Position numbers and translations under genes: made by a program. 15,910 nt of DNA. Source: RGIG2000 sp045612665. GTDB taxonomy: Bacteria > Bacillota > Clostridia > Oscillospirales > CAG-272. Below the pieces are notes generated by a model. That model was not told the origin of the DNA, did not search any database, and worked only from the letters and a program-made list of their open reading frames with translations. Location of the stretch: assembly GCA_045612665.1 (NCBI GenBank), contig JAZKZO010000047.1, positions 1 through 15,910 of the forward strand, in the 5' to 3' direction. Shown here in pieces: positions 13,699-15,910 of the stretch. Position 1 is the first letter of the stretch, and the number at the start of each line of letters is the position of its first letter.

Positions 13699-13727
13699 TG
13701 TTGAAATGTAAAAAAATATGCTATACT
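13699..13727 (+). promoter_or_regulatory. Probable promoter of the DUF2156 gene
   Basis: An extended -10, TATGCTATACT (TATACT at 13722-13727), is clear. The -35 is weak: TGTTGA (13699-13704) at a 17-bp distance, or TTGAAA (13701-13706) at 15. A poor -35 with a good extended -10 fits a promoter that relies on an activator or on the extended element. Confidence 0.55.
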
Positions 13728-13751
13728 GTATAAAAACGAAGGGAGGGCTAT

Positions 13752-14588
13752 ATGATACTCTTCAAAACCTTGCAAAAAGACGATTTTAGCGTTGTAAATA
13801 AGTATCTTTTGCTCGACAAAACGAGAAGCTGCGAGAAAACTGCAGGCGCACTTATGATGTGGCGCGATTTTTATAAAATAGAGTGGGCAATTTTTGACGA
13901 AACACTTATAATTAAATATAATAATGAAGAAAACCCCTTTTATATGATTCCGATAGGTGCAAATCCCGAGGGCGCAATAGAGGCTCTTGGTGAGGCTGTG
14001 TACGTTGGCGTTTGCAAGGAGGATTTTCATAAATTCGGCAAAAATGCCGAATTCGAGCCTGTTCGTGAGAATTTTGACTATATTTATGAGGCTGACTCGT
14101 TTCGCACCTATGCGGGAAAAAGACTTCATTCTAAGCGAAACTTCGTAAATCGCTTTAAGACGACCTATAAGTACGAATTTCTTTTCGACAGCGATGAAGC
14201 AGAGCTTATTGAATTCTTTTGTGAAATCGACAAAAAACAGCCACATCTTGACGAAACGGGCGAGGCGGAGCTTGATGAGATAATAGATTTGCTAAACAAT
14301 AGAGAGCTTTTTGAGCTTCATACAGGCGCTATTAAGGTTGACGGAAAAATCATATGTGCAACCATAGGCGCTCAGGTGCAAGACACCCTGTATGTGAATG
14401 TGGAAAAGGCGGATAAGGACTATATAGGTGCATATCCTATGATTGCATCAGAGTTTGCCAAAGCGTTCCCTGATGCCCTCTATATCAATAGAGAGGACGA
14501 TCTTGGTGAGGAAGGACTTCGCATTTCCAAGCTTTCGTACAAGCCGTTATGCTTACTCGAAAAGTATATGGTTACCGTTAATAAATAA
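13752..14588 (+). CDS. DUF2156 / phosphatidylglycerol lysyltransferase C-terminal-like protein
   Basis: This 278-residue soluble protein matches DUF2156 (the LPG synthetase C-terminal domain type, a double GNAT fold related to FemAB aminoacyl transferases). Recognisable segments are FDYIYEADSFRTYAGKRLHSKRNFVNRF (108-135), ELHTGAIKVDGKIICATIGA (188-207), LYVNVEKADKDYIGAYPMI (213-231) and YINREDDLGEEGLRISKLSYKP (244-265). In MprF the related domain moves an amino acid from aminoacyl-tRNA to phosphatidylglycerol, but stand-alone versions like this lack the membrane flippase part and their substrate is unknown. GGGAGG precedes the ATG. It is divergent from spo0A. Its last 36 bases overlap the 3' end of the DUF4363 gene on the other strand. 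Confidence 0.85.
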   Translation: MILFKTLQKDDFSVVNKYLLLDKTRSCEKTAGALMMWRDFYKIEWAIFDETLIIKYNNEENPFYMIPIGANPEGAIEALGEAVYVGVCKEDFHKFGKNAEFEPVRENFDYIYEADSFRTYAGKRLHSKRNFVNRFKTTYKYEFLFDSDEAELIEFFCEIDKKQPHLDETGEAELDEIIDLLNNRELFELHTGAIKVDGKIICATIGAQVQDTLYVNVEKADKDYIGAYPMIASEFAKAFPDALYINREDDLGEEGLRISKLSYKPLCLLEKYMVTVNK

Positions 14589-14942
14589 AATATTGTTCGC
14601 ATCGACGAGAGAGTGAGTGCGTAATTCCTCGATTGACTTTATGGCTAATGCCACGGTCTCGGGAATTTCTGTGCTTATCCCCTCGTCGAACTTTTTTCTT
14701 AAAAGAGCAATAGTCCTGTCAAGCTCGTCGGTTACCCTGTGTGGCACGGAGATTGATAAAATCAGTCTTTTTTTATGCCAAATTTCTTCCAGCTCTTGTA
14801 GCTCGTCCTCGCTATCAAGAGATTTAATTTCGCTTGCAATCTCTCTCATTTCGTCGGAGATTTCGCTAACCGTAGCGCCGTTCCAAATAACAATTGCGCA
14901 AAGAACCATAAGTGCAAGCACGGAAAATAAAAACGCCTTCAT
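14553..14942 (-). CDS. DUF4363-type small membrane-anchored protein
   Basis: A 129-residue protein with an N-terminal membrane span (about 3-22) followed by a helical, charged domain. The pattern LEEIWHKKRLILSISVPHRVTDELDRTIALLRKKF (about 51-85) is typical of DUF4363, a family of unknown function often found beside DUF421 genes in Clostridia. That supports the assignment, since its ATG overlaps the DUF421 stop as ATGA (14939-14942). The stop at 14553-14555 lies inside the convergent DUF2156 gene, and no separate terminator is visible. Confidence 0.78.
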   Translation of the reverse strand: MKAFLFSVLALMVLCAIVIWNGATVSEISDEMREIASEIKSLDSEDELQELEEIWHKKRLILSISVPHRVTDELDRTIALLRKKFDEGISTEIPETVALAIKSIEELRTHSLVDANNILFINGNHILFE

Positions 14943-15580
14943 TTTTCTTCCTTTTTTATTATATTTATATTGCCACTCTCATCACAGGTCATAAGAAACG
15001 CTTCTTTTAATTTTAAATTGCGTTCTTGTAGCCTTTCACTCACCCAATCAGGTGATTTTCCCGACTCTTTTAGCGCCGAATAATTGATTTTTCCATCTTG
15101 AATTATCGCGTGAGCAATGCCAATTGACGATTGCATATTTCCCTTTAAAAATACCGATAATTGACCGTTTTGCTCCAAAATTGCATAATCAACGTCTTCG
15201 ATTTTGGAAACGTTTTTGAGTCTTAGCTCGGATAGTAGCTCGCTTATGCTTATTCGCAGTCGCCCCAGCTCCTTTTGATCAAGCTCTCCTGAACGAATTA
15301 TAATACTCGGAGCACCCATAAAGGCGCGCCTGAATTTCGGTAATTTTGTAACTAAAAACGAGGTTATCACTTCCATGGAGAATAGGAAAACTAGGGGGAC
15401 TAGCGCATATGCGATAGGAATGGAAATATCCTGTATAGGATTTATGGCAAGCTCCGATAGCATAAACGTTGTTATAAGCTCGGAAATTTGTAGCTCCCCG
15501 ACCTGTCTTTTGCCCATAAGACGTATGGCGATTGTAAATAAAACGTAAATAATTGCCGTCCTTATGAGAACTGTTGCCAT
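14939..15580 (-). CDS. DUF421 (YetF-like) membrane protein
   Basis: This 213-residue protein matches DUF421, represented by Bacillus YetF. It has three hydrophobic segments (about 3-20, 33-46 and 52-76), the typical RLMGKRQVGELQISELI (20-36) and LAINPIQDISIP (44-55) motifs, and a cytoplasmic domain with PSIIIRSGELDQKELGRLRIS (91-111) and DVDYAILEQNGQLSVF (133-148). The family has no settled biochemical role. Members linked to sporulation operons influence spore membrane properties, so the nearness of spo0A is suggestive but not proof. AAGGAG precedes the ATG. It is the first gene of a pair with the DUF4363 gene. I could not identify a convincing promoter on the - strand between 15581 and 15712. 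Confidence 0.9.
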   Translation of the reverse strand: MATVLIRTAIIYVLFTIAIRLMGKRQVGELQISELITTFMLSELAINPIQDISIPIAYALVPLVFLFSMEVITSFLVTKLPKFRRAFMGAPSIIIRSGELDQKELGRLRISISELLSELRLKNVSKIEDVDYAILEQNGQLSVFLKGNMQSSIGIAHAIIQDGKINYSALKESGKSPDWVSERLQERNLKLKEAFLMTCDESGNINIIKKEEK

Positions 15581-15712
15581 GCTTTTCTCCTTGAAAATGT
15601 AAATTTATATGAATATTTTTGACCAAAATAAACAAAATATTCTGAAAAAGACCCTATTTTATGTAATATATATAAATAGTAAAAAAAGTTTTAAATTTTT
15701 TTAAAAAAAGCC

Positions 15713-15741
15713 TTGACAAGTATAGAAATGCGTGATATAAT
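15713..15741 (+). promoter_or_regulatory. Consensus rRNA operon promoter
   Basis: Perfect TTGACA (15713-15718), a 17-bp spacer and perfect TATAAT (15736-15741) with an extended -10 TGA before it. An A/T-only tract (about 15674-15709) forms an UP-like element. This is the strongest promoter in the window, as expected for rRNA. Confidence 0.93.
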
Positions 15742-15747
15742 AGCAAG

Positions 15748-15910
15748 GCTGACTGTAAAGAGGTTAGCTAAAGATCCTTGAAAATTGAACAAAGAAGAAA
15801 ATTAGTTAGATAACTAAGTACAAAGACGGAACTCTTAAGAAAATTCTTTTAGAGAAACTCAAAAAACAAGTAATTTAAGTAAAGAGCTAAACAAAAGCTT
15901 TAAAAATGAT
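15748..15910 (+). ncRNA. rRNA operon leader (5' of an expected 16S rRNA gene)
   Basis: The transcript from the promoter above enters GATCCTTGAAAATTGAACA (15773-15791), which matches the boxA-like antitermination sequence of Firmicute rrn leaders. Then follow hairpins TTAGTTA/TAACTAA (15802-15817) and an interrupted CTCT..AAGAA/TTCTT..AGAG (15832-15854), and the segment AGCTAAACAAAAGCTTTAAAA near the right edge, which resembles sequence normally found just before 16S genes in Clostridia. The 16S start (AGAGTTTGATC) is not in the window, so the rRNA gene itself is inferred. The rest of 15581-15712 is A/T-rich and shows no gene. Confidence 0.8.

Noticed and set aside
13647..14246. 199-residue open frame on the - strand
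   Set aside because: It is antisense to the DUF2156 gene, has Cys- and Phe-rich composition unlike a real protein, and has no family resemblance.
15581..15712. Sporulation-sigma promoter for the DUF421 gene
   Set aside because: A CATATAAA sequence on the - strand resembles a -10, but no matching -35 stands at 15-18 bp.

Overview
The window looks like a chromosomal segment of an endospore-forming or spore-descended member of class Clostridia (low-GC Firmicutes). The reasons are a recognisable spo0A with a Spo0A-type promoter, strong AGGAGG-type ribosome binding sites, consensus sigma-A promoters with extended -10 (TGn) elements, an rpmG-secE-nusG-rplK-rplA cluster, and families typical of gut Clostridia (DUF6273, DUF421 with DUF4363, DUF2156). 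I cannot name the genus. No mobile element, CRISPR array or tRNA gene is visible.

Layout. (1) 1-532: the 3' end of an unrecognised, probably secreted or surface protein, closed by a terminator. (2) 535-4286: two single genes on the + strand, a GH92-family alpha-mannosidase without a signal peptide and a membrane protein joining a zinc ribbon, TPR-like repeats and a DUF6273 domain. Their promoters share an unusual spacer sequence. A bidirectional terminator follows. (3) 4285-10228, - strand: one tight operon read from a promoter at 10200-10228: rimM, trmD, an O-antigen-ligase-like membrane protein, a DUF4330 protein, obg and nfo. It mixes ribosome and tRNA maturation, envelope polysaccharide handling and DNA repair. 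(4) 10290-12724, + strand: a strong promoter, a 140-nt structured leader, then rpmG, secE, nusG, rplK and rplA. An L1-binding-site mimic lies before rplK. The operon ends at rplA with a terminator, so rplJ-rplL-rpoBC does not follow. (5) 12739-14588: spo0A (-) and a DUF2156 gene (+), divergent across a 230-bp region with two perfect 0A boxes, one of them inside the spo0A promoter spacer. (6) 14553-15580, -: a DUF421/DUF4363 membrane gene pair whose 3' end overlaps the DUF2156 gene. (7) 15581-15910: an A/T-rich region, a consensus rRNA-type promoter and the first ~160 nt of a leader RNA. A 16S rRNA gene very probably begins just past the window edge.

Most genes are conserved housekeeping genes. 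The unusual material is mainly regulatory: the spo0A/DUF2156 intergenic region, the rpmG leader, the L1 mimic, and the shared promoter element of the GH92 and DUF6273 genes. I found no convincing evidence of a wholly new multi-gene system.
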